In this document: positions 36,258 to 44,638 of the stretch, piece by piece
Layout: the number at the start of each line of letters is the position of its first letter
Numbering within the stretch: the stretch's first letter is position 1
Assembly (NCBI GenBank): GCA_030648155.1
Contig: JAUSIK010000008.1
Coordinates: 200,495-264,494 of the forward strand
Direction of reading: 5' to 3'
Origin: Nanobdellota archaeon
GTDB lineage: Archaea; Nanobdellota; Nanobdellia; Pacearchaeales; GW2011-AR1
DNA: 64,000 nt
Program-made: the position numbers and the translations under genes
The notes under the pieces: generated by a model
What the model was told of the DNA's origin: nothing
Seen by the model: the letters and a program-made list of their open reading frames with translations, nothing else
Databases searched by the model: none

Positions 36258-37241
36258 ATGGCAGCACAATCTTACAAATTTAAAAATCTAGTTTTCGAAG
36301 GAGGAGGAGTAAAAGGCATAGCTTATGCAGGAGCATTAGAATTCCTTGAAAAAAATAAAATTCTTGAAAATATCCAAAGAGTAGGTGGAACTTCTGCAGG
36401 AGCAATTACTGCAGCACTTCTAGCAGTAGGATTTTCATCTCAAGAAATAAAAAATGAATTAGAAAAAGCTAATTTTAATACTTTTAAGGATGATTCTTTC
36501 TTTCTGATCAATATATTTAGGCTTTTATCTAGATACGGATGGTATAAAGGCAATTCATTTGAAAAATGGTTAAAAAAAACTATTTCTAAAAAAGTAAAAT
36601 CAGACATTACTTTTTCAGAATTGTATAATTTAAAAGGAAAAAATAAAACAAAAGAACTCCATATTATAGGTACGGATATTAATTATAAAACCCACGTTAT
36701 TCTAAGTCATGAAACCGTTCCCGATATGTCTATAGTAGATGCTGTAAGAATATCTATGAGCATACCACTATTTTTTCAGGCAATAAAATACAAAAAATCC
36801 CTCTATGTTGATGGAGGAGTTTATTACAATTATCCAATTAATTTATTTGATAAAATAAAATATCTCTCAGAAAACAAAACAATTAGCCAAGATGAAGCCT
36901 ATATTTATAACAAAGAAACTCTTGGTTTTAGAGTAGATGATCCAGAAGAGATAAACAACCAGATAAAAAAAGAGCCCCTACCCTCTTTAGAGGTAAATTC
37001 CCTTCAAAGTTATATTCAAGCACTAATTGGAGGTCTCATTGATTTCGCAAATAAAACTCATCTAAATGAAGAAGACTGGCATAGAACAATATACATAAAA
37101 AGTCTAGGGATAAGCTCTACAGAATTCGAAATAACAAAAGAACAAAAAAATCAATTAATTAAAAGCGGCCTAGAAGGCGCAAAAACATACTTTAACTGGT
37201 TTGATAAAACTAAAGGTGACAATAGGCCCTTGAACAAATAA
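36258..37241 (+). CDS. Patatin-like phospholipase
   Basis: 327 residues. Oxyanion loop EGGGVKGIAYAGAL, nucleophile elbow GGTSAGAITAAL (G-x-S-x-G), and catalytic Asp in VDGGVYYNYPI are all intact. The family hydrolyses acyl-ester lipids. No signal peptide, so it acts inside or at the membrane face. Archaeal lipids are ether-linked, so the substrate may be an ester-linked lipid from another organism or a non-lipid ester; that is an inference. Confidence 0.9.
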   Translation: MAAQSYKFKNLVFEGGGVKGIAYAGALEFLEKNKILENIQRVGGTSAGAITAALLAVGFSSQEIKNELEKANFNTFKDDSFFLINIFRLLSRYGWYKGNSFEKWLKKTISKKVKSDITFSELYNLKGKNKTKELHIIGTDINYKTHVILSHETVPDMSIVDAVRISMSIPLFFQAIKYKKSLYVDGGVYYNYPINLFDKIKYLSENKTISQDEAYIYNKETLGFRVDDPEEINNQIKKEPLPSLEVNSLQSYIQALIGGLIDFANKTHLNEEDWHRTIYIKSLGISSTEFEITKEQKNQLIKSGLEGAKTYFNWFDKTKGDNRPLNK

Positions 37242-37301
37242 AAAACCTATCAATATCCGCCTAACCTAATAATACTTATTTTAGGTATTCTTATATTTAC
37301 A

Positions 37302-39587
37302 CTATCCAGTATAAATAGGCCCCATTTCCAATCCAGCCTTAGCACTCTTCAAATAATAATCCTCGAGTTTCTTATACCGTTTCGCAGTTTCAGCAGATAC
37401 ACTCGGTTTTACCTTTCTAAATGCATCTTCAAAATCTAGTCTTGTAACTTCTTTAGCTTTAATATCTCTTCGTAAAGCATTCATTGCTGACTCTCTAACT
37501 AATCCATCAATATCGGCTCCAACGAAACCCTCTGTTAATTTTACAATTTCATTTAAGTTTATGTCTTGAGATAACGGCACATTTCTTGTATGGACTTCTA
37601 ATATTTTTCTTCTTGAAGGCTCATCAGGAATATCAACTAAAATTATTCTGTCAAATCTTCCGGGCCTTAGTAATGCTGTATCAAGCATATCTGGCCTATT
37701 AGTTGCAGCAATAACGGTAATATCTTTTATTTCCTCAAGTCCATCCATTTCTGCTAGTAGCTGATTCAAAACCCTTTCAGTGACTCTTGTCCCATTATCA
37801 AATCCTCTCCTTCCTGCGAGTGCATCTATCTCATCAAAGAAAATAACACAAGGTGCAACTTGCCTGGCTCTCTCAAAAATCTTTCGCACACCCTCTTCAG
37901 ATTTTCCTACCCACATGCTTAATAAAGATGGTCCTTTGACCTGAATAAAATTAGACTCGCTTTCTTTAGCAACAGCCTTCGCAAGTAAAGTTTTTCCAGT
38001 TCAAGGAGGGCCATAAAGTAAAATTCCTCTAGGGGGTCTAATTCCTAATGTCTTAAAACTCTTTGGATATTTAATAGGCCACTCAACAGCTTCCTTTAAT
38101 GAATCCTTAGTCTGATCTAATCCTCCAATATCATTCCATGAAATGTTGGGCGTTTCAACTAAAACTTCCCTCATTGCACTAGGATGCACAACTTTCAGAG
38201 CATCTTCAAAATCTTCAGATCTAATAATAATTTTATCCAGCACTTCTGAAGGAATAGGCTCATCGTCATCTAATTTCAATTCAGGAAGTATTTTTCTTAA
38301 AACATTCATTGCAGCCTCTTTTGTCAAGGCGCTTAAATCTGCCCCAACAAATCCATGAGTTTTTCCAGCTAAAGACTCTAATTCTATTCCCTTATCTAAA
38401 GGCATTGTTCTTGTATGGATCTTTAAAATATTCAATCTTCCTTCTTTATCTGGAACAGAAATATTAACTTCTCTGTCAAATCTTCCAGGCCTTCTTAATG
38501 CTGGATCAATTGAGTTTAGTCTATTAGTTGCAGCAATAACAACTACTCTTCCTCTTGACTTTAATCCATCCATCATAGTTAATAATTGAGATACAACTCT
38601 TCTTTCTACCTCTCCCTGAACTTCTTCTCTCTTCGGAGCAATCGCGTCAATTTCGTCTATAAATACAATGCTAGGAGCATTTTTTTCCGCATCTTCAAAA
38701 ATATCTCTAATTCTTTTTTCAGATTCGCCGTAGAATTTGCTCATTACTTCTGGTCCATTCAATAATATAAAATGTGCTTCGCTTTCATTAGCAACTGCTT
38801 TCGCAAGTAAAGTTTTTCCAGTTCCAGGAGGGCCATGTAAGATAACTCCCTTCGGAGGTTCAATTCCTAATTTATCGAAAATTTCAGGATGTTTCAGAGG
38901 AAGTTCAACCATTTCTCTAATTTTTTTAACCTCATCCGTTAATCCGCCTACATCTTCATAAGTAACATCAGGCAAGACCTCTTCAGAAGCCTCTACAGCC
39001 TTTGGATTTAGAACAACCTCCGTATATTCGTTAATAATACACGGTTGATTTGGCGTTGTAGAAACAACTAAAAATTTCATTTGTTGAAATCCTGTAAATC
39101 CGAAATTGTTTCCAAAAAAATCTTGCAAATCGCCAAATATATCAGGGAATCCTTCATTCATTAAATCTCTTCTTCGTTGAACACCGCCAAGAGAAATAAT
39201 ATCTCCTTTCATTACTACTCTTCCCAATAAGCTATTCTTAAATAATTCAGGATCAGCATGTATCATTACTCCTTTTTGTGTTGGAGCTATAGAAACTTTT
39301 TTTGCAGGTTGAGCAACTACTTTTTTAACTTTTACCTGCTCACCTACACTAGTTCGCGAGTTCTTTCTTATTAACCCGTCTATTCTAATTATTTTCTCTC
39401 CAACATCAGCAGGATAAGCCCTATCAACAATAGCAACAGTTTCCCTTCCGCCAGTAATAGAAACAAGGTCCCCTCTATTTAACCCTAAAGCCCTCATCAA
39501 GTTGGGATCAATTCTAGCAACCCCTTTATAAACATCATCCTGCAATGCTTCAACAACCTTTAATTTTATATCATCGTTTTTTTTCAT
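37302..39587 (-). pseudogene. cdc48: Cdc48/VCP-type AAA+ ATPase interrupted by one in-frame TGA
   Basis: Two AAA+ domains spread over 761 codons, full family length. N-domain: [14 protein letters not shown] and on. D1 Walker A is GPPGTGKT near residue 252, D1 Walker B is [10 protein letters not shown]. In D2 the P-loop reads GPP-stop-TGKT: the Gly codon GGA is TGA at 37998-38000. The reading frame is otherwise intact to 37302, including [10 protein letters not shown] and RPGRFDR. TGA is used as a normal stop in this genome, so this is a point mutation, sequence error or read-through site. It unfolds and extracts ubiquitin-like-tagged or aggregated proteins in other archaea. A downstream ATG at 37916 cannot restore the P-loop. 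Confidence 0.85.
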
Positions 39588-39988
39588 ATTTCCTCCTCAA
39601 AAATTTTTTCATTTTGTTTTATATCTCCGCCAATAAAATCTTCTCCAAATACCAAACTTAATCTCCTAAAATCTTCAAAACATAACCTTACCATGTCATC
39701 CATATCTCTTCTAGCAGTTTTATGCATCTCATTCATAAAGTTAACAATCTCCTTAGGAATGCTTATAGCATGACTGTTCCCTACCACCCGAAGCTTAACA
39801 TTATAAGTCTTTCCCTTTAAATCCTTAAAATGCTGGAAATAACTTAAATCAGCAGGATGTATAATCATATCCCCGCAATTATTACACTTGACAGCTCTAA
39901 GCTCAACTCCCTCTCTATCCACAATCCCCTGCTTCATCTCCATGTTGCAATTTTTGCATAAAATCTTAGCATCAAATATGTCTATCAT
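39584..39988 (-). CDS. Zinc-ribbon AbrB-like transcription regulator
   Basis: 134 residues. A zinc ribbon ([10 protein letters not shown], then [10 protein letters not shown]) near residues 9-40 is followed by an AbrB/SpoVT swapped-hairpin motif ([17 protein letters not shown]) and a helical tail. Start overlaps the cdc48 start by 4 bases, suggesting one transcript with cdc48 downstream. It could control cdc48, but the target is unknown. Confidence 0.75.
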   Translation of the reverse strand: MIDIFDAKILCKNCNMEMKQGIVDREGVELRAVKCNNCGDMIIHPADLSYFQHFKDLKGKTYNVKLRVVGNSHAISIPKEIVNFMNEMHKTARRDMDDMVRLCFEDFRRLSLVFGEDFIGGDIKQNEKIFEEEI

Positions 39989-40064
39989 TTTCTTAAAGTA
40001 TCCTTTTACGTGTATACAGGATGGTATATACCGGGATATTTAAATATTTCGCTTTTTGAGTATA

Positions 40065-40376
40065 TTAAACTTCTCTTATCAAATTTAATAGAGGAAACAT
40101 AAAAAATAAATAAAAAGGATGTTTTTCTTTCATTTCATCCCTTAATTGATTAGCACTTTCTAATCTCCCAATACATTTACAAAAAACATATGCCCTTGCA
40201 TATCCGTGTCTAGAAGAATCTTTTCTAGCTTGCTCAATAGCCTTCGTAACATAATAATTCTTCATATAAACATCTTTAGACAATTTCCAAGCAGTTATAT
40301 ATCCTCCGATACTTGCGACTTCCTCTGCAAATTCGGCTAAATTCTGTTCCAAGTTCCCATTATCCCTTAAATCCAT
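40065..40376 (-). CDS. Hypothetical protein (103 aa)
   Basis: Soluble helical protein with a Cys pair (AYVFCKCIGRL) and a hydrophobic C-terminal end (PFYLFFMFPLLNLIREV). No family recognised. It has a helix-rich pattern (VYMKNYYVTKAIEQARKDSS) that might be a helical repeat. Monocistronic. Confidence 0.55.
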   Translation of the reverse strand: MDLRDNGNLEQNLAEFAEEVASIGGYITAWKLSKDVYMKNYYVTKAIEQARKDSSRHGYARAYVFCKCIGRLESANQLRDEMKEKHPFYLFFMFPLLNLIREV

Positions 40377-40514
40377 TACTCAAAGGCAATAATTTACTTT
40401 ATAAATACTCCTAAAAAAATCTAATTAATTACTTCTTCAATAAGCCCATAAAAAAGTATATTTTATACTTCTACCAACACAATATTTAAAAGCATTACAT
40501 TCCTCGGTATAAAC

Positions 40515-41162
40515 ATGTTCTTTAAGAAAAAAAATCCACGTTGCGATAATTGCAATTCAAAAGTAAATCAAAAATTTAGCTTTTGCCCTTATTGCGGAAT
40601 TTCTATGCTGGATGAAGAAAAATATATGAAAGATTACGGCTTTTTAGGAAAAGGCGAAGAGATGGAAGAGTCAATGATACCACCTCAACTTGGAATGGGT
40701 ATAACTGATAAATTGATAGGATCATTAATGAACAATCTCATGAAATCCCTCGATAAACAATTCAAGCAAATGAATAAAGGCTATAATGGGGAAGAAATAA
40801 AAAGTTTTCCTAATGGAATAAGAATTCAGATAGGCTCTTCTCAAAATTCTAAAAAGCCTAACAAAAGTATCTTTGAAAAAGCAGTTTCAGAAAAGCAATT
40901 GGAAAAAATGAATTCACTCCCTAGAGAAAAAGCAGAAACTAAAATAAAAAGGTTAAGTGATAAAATAGTGTATGAATTATCAACCCCAGGAATAGAATCT
41001 CCGCAAGATGTTTTCGTTTCGAGGCTAGAATCAGGATATGAAATAAAAGCAATAGGGGATAAAAAAATATATGTAAATTCGCTCCCTATTAACCTTCCAT
41101 TAAAGAGTTTATCCCTCGACAATAACAAGCTTCTTATAGAGTTTAAAACCTTGCATCAATGA
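40515..41162 (+). CDS. Zinc-ribbon protein with HSP20-like C-terminal domain
   Basis: 215 residues. An N-terminal zinc ribbon (RCDNCNSKV, FCPYCG) is followed by a Met-rich linker. The C-terminal 75 residues have the order and turns of a p23/HSP20-like beta-sandwich (IVYELSTPGIESPQDVFV, then IEFKTL). Zinc-ribbon plus HSP20 proteins are found in several archaea and may act as holdase chaperones. Here the fold call is from pattern only. Confidence 0.7.
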   Translation: MFFKKKNPRCDNCNSKVNQKFSFCPYCGISMLDEEKYMKDYGFLGKGEEMEESMIPPQLGMGITDKLIGSLMNNLMKSLDKQFKQMNKGYNGEEIKSFPNGIRIQIGSSQNSKKPNKSIFEKAVSEKQLEKMNSLPREKAETKIKRLSDKIVYELSTPGIESPQDVFVSRLESGYEIKAIGDKKIYVNSLPINLPLKSLSLDNNKLLIEFKTLHQ

Positions 41163-41174
41163 TAAAATATTAAA

Positions 41175-41248
41175 TGATCCTGCCAGGATTTGAACCTGGG
41201 ACCCCTGCCTTATCAGAGCAGTGCTCTACCAGGCTGAGCTACAGGATC
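41175..41248 (-). tRNA. tRNA-Ile (GAT)
   Basis: Perfect 7-bp acceptor stem GATCCTG/CAGGATC with A as the discriminator base. D-arm GCTC...GAGC, anticodon stem CTGCT/GGCAG with loop CTGATAA (anticodon GAT), T-arm CCAGG-TTCAAAT-CCTGG. 74 bases, no intron, CCA not encoded. Reads AUC and AUU. Confidence 0.95.
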
Positions 41249-41304
41249 CTGAATGTTTCAATTTTAACTCGTTTATAAAGATTATCTTTAAGTTCAAATT
41301 AAAA

Positions 41305-41574
41305 TTATTCCAAATTAGAATATCTATTTTTAGCAAAATCCTCTCTTGCTCTAGTTAAAGCGCTTTCGTAGTTATTTATATTAGATAATATACGTTGATC
41401 ACGCTCCCAAACCTTTCTCTTTTTAGGAGTAAGAATTTTACTATTACTAATAATTCCTTGTTCTAATTCGTGGCTAACTTTTTTAAAATCACCATCATAG
41501 AGCATTAGTCCTATCATAGCTAAAGCATACGCTCTTTGATTATCATTTGTATCAGCGTAATATTTTATTCCCAT
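41305..41574 (-). CDS. Hypothetical protein (89 aa)
   Basis: 89 residues, helical, with RAYALAMIGLMLYDGD and a charged C-terminus (ALTRAREDFAKNRYSNLE). Sits between two tRNAs in the opposite orientation to tRNA-Gly. No recognised family. Confidence 0.55.
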   Translation of the reverse strand: MGIKYYADTNDNQRAYALAMIGLMLYDGDFKKVSHELEQGIISNSKILTPKKRKVWERDQRILSNINNYESALTRAREDFAKNRYSNLE

Positions 41575-41655
41575 AATAAATCTAAAAATTCCTCCTTTTT
41601 AACTCTTTCTTAAAAAGCAAAAAGCCTTAATATCCCTAAAATCTTGATTAATCAG

Positions 41656-41726
41656 GCACTCTTAGTTCAGTGGCAGAATGCCAGCTTCCCAAGCTGGTCA
41701 CGCGGGTTCGATTCCCGCAGGGTGCA
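41656..41726 (+). tRNA. tRNA-Gly (CCC)
   Basis: Acceptor GCACTCT/AGGGTGC with one T-G wobble, D-arm GTTC...GAAT, anticodon stem CCAGC/GCTGG with loop TTCCCAA (anticodon CCC), T-arm CGGG-TTCGATT-CCCG. 71 bases, no intron, CCA not encoded. Confidence 0.93.
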
Positions 41727-41818
41727 TTTCTATTCCTGCGGGAAGTATTCACTTCAACATTTTTCAAAAAAAGAATGCTTTATAAACTATCCAGGCATTA
41801 TAATAAAAAGAGGATAAA

Positions 41819-42202
41819 ATGTTTACACCTTTAGAAATCATCGCACTTATTTTTTCAGCTTTATTTCTAATAAAAATTATTATTGTTTTTACTAATAAAA
41901 AATTGTGGTATAAAAACGTAGCAGTAAAAATTTATAAAAAGCCCGAATTATCTTCTATTATTCTACTTTTCATCGCAGTAATTATGTTCTTTTTTATTAT
42001 TCAAGAATTATCATTTACACAAATCCTTGCAGTAATGGCATTTTCATCAATCCTTATAGGGGTTGCATTCATGCAATTTTCAAAAGAATTGATGCCCATC
42101 CTTGAAAAAATATATAATAAGAAATTTAATCTTCTGATAATACTTTATACTCTAATTTGGATTGCATTAATTCTTACAGTAATTAAAGAGATATTTTATT
42201 AA
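41819..42202 (+). CDS. Four-helix membrane protein (127 aa)
   Basis: 127 residues, four membrane helices, short basic loops. The sequence (LEIIALIFSALFLIKIIIVF and on) matches a common small archaeal membrane-protein pattern. No function assigned. It precedes the signal peptidase by 41 bases on the same strand, so it may share its transcript. Confidence 0.65.
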   Translation: MFTPLEIIALIFSALFLIKIIIVFTNKKLWYKNVAVKIYKKPELSSIILLFIAVIMFFFIIQELSFTQILAVMAFSSILIGVAFMQFSKELMPILEKIYNKKFNLLIILYTLIWIALILTVIKEIFY

Positions 42203-42243
42203 CAAATAATAACAATTAAAAACGACCCATCCTAAATTATAAT

Positions 42244-42813
42244 ATGTCCTTCGCTTATAAAATAAAGAAATTCTGGGAGTTTCTTAAAAAAGACACCTGG
42301 CAATCATGGATAGTTTCAATAATTTTAATTATAATTTTCATAAAACTTATTTTCTTTCCTCTTCTCTCATTTTTAACTCAATCCCCTCTCCCTTTAGTAG
42401 TAGTGGAATCATGTTCAATGTATCACGAATCTTCATTTAATGAGTGGTGGGAGAGAAATAGCGAATGGTATGAATCAAAAGATATTACAAAAGAAAATTT
42501 TGCATCATTCTCATTTAAGAATGGATTAAATAAAGGAGACATTATCTTAGTAACAGGAAAAAATAAGTATTCCGAAGGAGATATAATAATATTTACTGCT
42601 CCAACACAGCATCCTATTATTCATAGAATTATTTCAACAGATCCAATTTCCACAAAGGGAGATCACAATTCCGACCAATTGTCCATAGAAAAATCAATCC
42701 AGCAGGCAAATATATTAGGAAAATCAACCCTAAAAATCCCATTATTAGGCTGGATAAAACTTATTTTCTTTGAACCATTTAGATCCAAAAATGAAAGAGG
42801 ATTATGTAACTAG
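42244..42813 (+). CDS. Signal peptidase I (archaeal S26B type)
   Basis: 189 residues. One N-terminal membrane helix is followed by the catalytic Ser in VESCSMYHESSF and the archaeal His in QHPIIHRIIS, which replaces the bacterial Lys. The downstream Asp region (TKGDHNSDQLS) completes the S26B pattern. It cleaves signal peptides of the many secreted proteins in this window. The long loop between the Ser and the His is typical of the archaeal form. Confidence 0.88.
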   Translation: MSFAYKIKKFWEFLKKDTWQSWIVSIILIIIFIKLIFFPLLSFLTQSPLPLVVVESCSMYHESSFNEWWERNSEWYESKDITKENFASFSFKNGLNKGDIILVTGKNKYSEGDIIIFTAPTQHPIIHRIISTDPISTKGDHNSDQLSIEKSIQQANILGKSTLKIPLLGWIKLIFFEPFRSKNERGLCN

Positions 42814-42886
42814 CTTAAAAAATCCCCTCTTCAGCTCAAAACCCTAAAACCATAAATTTAAAATACCCCCTTTGTTATATCACCAC

Positions 42887-43195
42887 ATGGAATTTTGCCC
42901 TAAATGTGGAAGTATGATTCTCGTTGACAAAGACAAGGCTGCTTGTGCTAACTGCGGTTACAAGATGAAGAAAAAGCCAAAAATTGAAGCATCAGAAAAA
43001 ATAGAAAACAAAGAGGCTGTTCCTATAATTAAAGAAGGACAGGACGAAACAAACCCTGTAGTCGATATGGTCTGTCCTAAATGTAAAAATAAAAAATCAT
43101 ATTTCTGGACATCTCAAACAAGAGCAGCAGATGAATCAGAAACAAAATTCTATAAGTGCACAAAGTGCACTCATACCTGGCGCATCTATAAATAG
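42887..43195 (+). CDS. tfs: Transcription elongation factor TFS
   Basis: 102 residues; archaeal counterpart of TFIIS and Rpb9, which restarts stalled RNA polymerase by stimulating transcript cleavage. N-terminal zinc ribbon: FCPKCGSM and CANCGYKM. C-terminal ribbon: CPKCKNKKSYFWTSQTRAADE, then FYKCTKC. The D-E pair at the hairpin tip is the catalytic signature. Start at the ATG 42887 because the first Cys lies immediately after it; an upstream TTG at 42872 is less likely. Confidence 0.93.
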   Translation: MEFCPKCGSMILVDKDKAACANCGYKMKKKPKIEASEKIENKEAVPIIKEGQDETNPVVDMVCPKCKNKKSYFWTSQTRAADESETKFYKCTKCTHTWRIYK

Positions 43196-43202
43196 CTAGC
43201 CT

Positions 43203-43382
43203 TTACATTCTTTTAGAAATCATGTAAGATATCTGAATGAAAATTGAAGCTAACAATCCAAAAGCAGTTAGTAGCATTTCAAGAATATTAAAACAAGTAG
43301 AATTAACAACATTAATTGCAATAAAAGTAAATATAAGAAAGTTAATAAAATTACCTAACCACTCCAAAAGATCCCAATTCAT
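43203..43382 (-). CDS. Small membrane protein (59 aa)
   Basis: 59 residues, ATG at 43382, two hydrophobic stretches (NFINFLIFTFIAINVV and MLLTAFGLLASIFIQISYM). Ends with TAA. Its start lies 1 base beyond the stop of the 33-residue frame on the same strand, so both could be one operon. Small, and coding status is not certain. Confidence 0.45.
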   Translation of the reverse strand: MNWDLLEWLGNFINFLIFTFIAINVVNSTCFNILEMLLTAFGLLASIFIQISYMISKRM

Positions 43383-43383
43383 A

Positions 43384-43485
43384 TTAATTTAAGATAGATT
43401 TAACAATACCATATATTAAAATACCGACAGCAATCAACCCCAATATCCAAGAAATATAATATAAAATTTTAAGCCCCTTCTTCAT
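43384..43485 (-). CDS. Single-helix micro-protein (33 aa)
   Basis: ATG at 43485 opens a 33-residue frame with one hydrophobic helix (YISWILGLIAVGILIYGIV) between a basic start (MKKGLK) and a short tail. It ends 1 base before the next small membrane protein on the same strand. Plausible but unproven. Confidence 0.4.
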   Translation of the reverse strand: MKKGLKILYYISWILGLIAVGILIYGIVKSILN

Positions 43486-43603
43486 ATATAAAAGAGGTTA
43501 TTTCTCTATATAAACTTCTCCCCAACTGAATAATATTTATTTCATTAATTAATTCCAGCCTTTCTAAATACCTTTTTAAACCTCATTTCTCTATAAAAAT
43601 TAA

Positions 43604-43729
43604 GGCCTCGTAGCTCAGCCTGGTAGAGCACTGGACTCTTAACTTTAAAATGATTCATTTTAAGGGATCACGATTGCTAAAAGCAATCGAGAAATCCAGG
43701 TGTCGCGGGTTCGAATCCCGTCGGGGCCA
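43604..43729 (+). tRNA. tRNA-Lys (CTT) with a 52-base intron
   Basis: Acceptor GGCCTCG/CGGGGCC (one wobble), discriminator A. D-arm and T-arm (GCGGG-TTCGAAT-CCCGT) are canonical. Anticodon stem CTGGA/TCCAG with loop C-T-CTT-A-A once the intron is removed. The intron is placed after position 37 at 43642-43693, giving an intact loop. It holds two hairpins: a TTAAAATGA/TCATTTTAA palindrome and CGATTGCT-AAA-AGCAATCG. The bulge-helix-bulge is imperfect (CTC pairs with GAG at 43689-43691). Exact splice points are inferred. Confidence 0.9.
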
Positions 43730-43768
43730 TAGTTATTATTTATAAGTAGTTACAAAAAGAAAGTTTTA
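43721..43768 (+). repeat. Direct repeat A (tRNA-Lys 3' end and promoter)
   Basis: 48 bases from the tRNA-Lys 3' acceptor through the promoter of the following gene. They match 46034-46081 at 41 of 48 bases with no gap. This resembles the left end of an integration duplicate. Confidence 0.75.
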
Positions 43769-43772
43769 TAAA
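43743..43772 (+). promoter_or_regulatory. Shared promoter element 1
   Basis: AAGTAGTTACAAAAAGAAAG followed by TTTTATAAA, 25 or so bases before the ATG at 43794. The same block occurs before 46119 and 52056. It combines an A/G-rich BRE-like part, a TATA part and a conserved upstream part. Confidence 0.55.
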
Positions 43773-43793
43773 GGGGAAACTCTCCTAATTTTT

Positions 43794-44528
43794 ATGAACT
43801 TACGAGATAAATTATCTTTTAATGCAAAGCAAGAGGACTTAGAGGTTTTATTAGCGGAGCCCTTTGAAATTGATTTAGAGGACATTCCAATTATTTATGT
43901 AATAGGATGGAACTATAATCAAGGAAAATTAGACTTGGCTAAAGACTGGCTTAAAAAGACTGAATTTAGCCAAAGAAAAAAAGATGCGATAATAGGGGAT
44001 ATTAATCGAGATTATTCAAGTGAAAAAAGAATTGTTTTAGCCTATCTTTATTCGCATCTTAAAGAAGCAGAAATTTCAGATGATGTACTTAGAGACATAA
44101 GAACTATTTACGATGGCATCATGTTTGATCATGGGCAATTGGACTGGAACACAAGCTCTTTAACGTTTAGTGGGCCAGAATTTGTTCCCCAAGTGTATCC
44201 AGAATATGTTGAGAAAATCAAGCAATTTAAAAAATTATACCAACCTGCACTGGAAAGAATAAAACAGTCTCATGAACATGATAATCTTATTAAAATACTG
44301 AATAAATATATTGGCTATGACAGGGAACTAGGATTAGGAAAAATGTGGCTTGTCCTGAATAGATTTGACTATCGCACTAAAAAAGAAAGAAATAGATATC
44401 GTATGCAAATTGCAAAAGGATTAAGCGTTAATGACAAAGATATGATAACAAGTATTGAGTTAAGAGGCATTCATAATACAGGAGATGCTCTCGAGCAGGT
44501 TTCAAGATTGATATCAGAAAAGAATTGA
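43794..44528 (+). CDS. Orphan protein, first gene of the repeat-bounded segment (244 aa)
   Basis: Soluble, charged, mostly helical protein. I recognise no domain. It uses the shared promoter element and lies directly after tRNA-Lys. Sequence landmarks are WNYNQGKLDLAKDWLKKTEF and a C-terminal IHNTGDALEQVSRLI. It ends with TGA. With the following transporter it is bracketed by the 48-base repeats. Confidence 0.6.
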   Translation: MNLRDKLSFNAKQEDLEVLLAEPFEIDLEDIPIIYVIGWNYNQGKLDLAKDWLKKTEFSQRKKDAIIGDINRDYSSEKRIVLAYLYSHLKEAEISDDVLRDIRTIYDGIMFDHGQLDWNTSSLTFSGPEFVPQVYPEYVEKIKQFKKLYQPALERIKQSHEHDNLIKILNKYIGYDRELGLGKMWLVLNRFDYRTKKERNRYRMQIAKGLSVNDKDMITSIELRGIHNTGDALEQVSRLISEKN

Positions 44529-44591
44529 AAATAATCTGAATAAAAAACAAACCATCTTTGAGAAAATGAATCAAAGAAGAATAAAAATTAG

Positions 44592-44600
44592 TTTTATATA
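44592..44600 (+). promoter_or_regulatory. TATA box of the MFS transporter
   Basis: TTTTATATA is about 45 bases before the ATG at 44639, leaving a leader that can hold the ribosome-binding site at 44627-44632. Confidence 0.45.
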
Positions 44601-44626
44601 GCTAAAGTTCCTATATTTTGAATTAT

Positions 44627-44632
44627 AAGGAG
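44627..44632 (+). promoter_or_regulatory. Strong ribosome-binding site of the MFS gene
   Basis: AAGGAG ends 6 bases before the ATG at 44639. It decides that start over a TTG at 44618 that would sit upstream of it. A good Shine-Dalgarno sequence is unusual here, since most genes are leaderless. Confidence 0.6.
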
Positions 44633-44638
44633 AGGGTG

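Noticed and set aside
37302..37916. Separate AAA+ gene starting at 37916
   Set aside because: That ATG lies inside the second AAA+ domain after its P-loop; the whole is one Cdc48 frame with a single TGA.
37998..38000. TGA recoding (Gly or selenocysteine) across the genome
   Set aside because: Several genes end properly with TGA (rfcL, the m5C methyltransferase, toxin-like genes), and selenocysteine in a P-loop is not expected.
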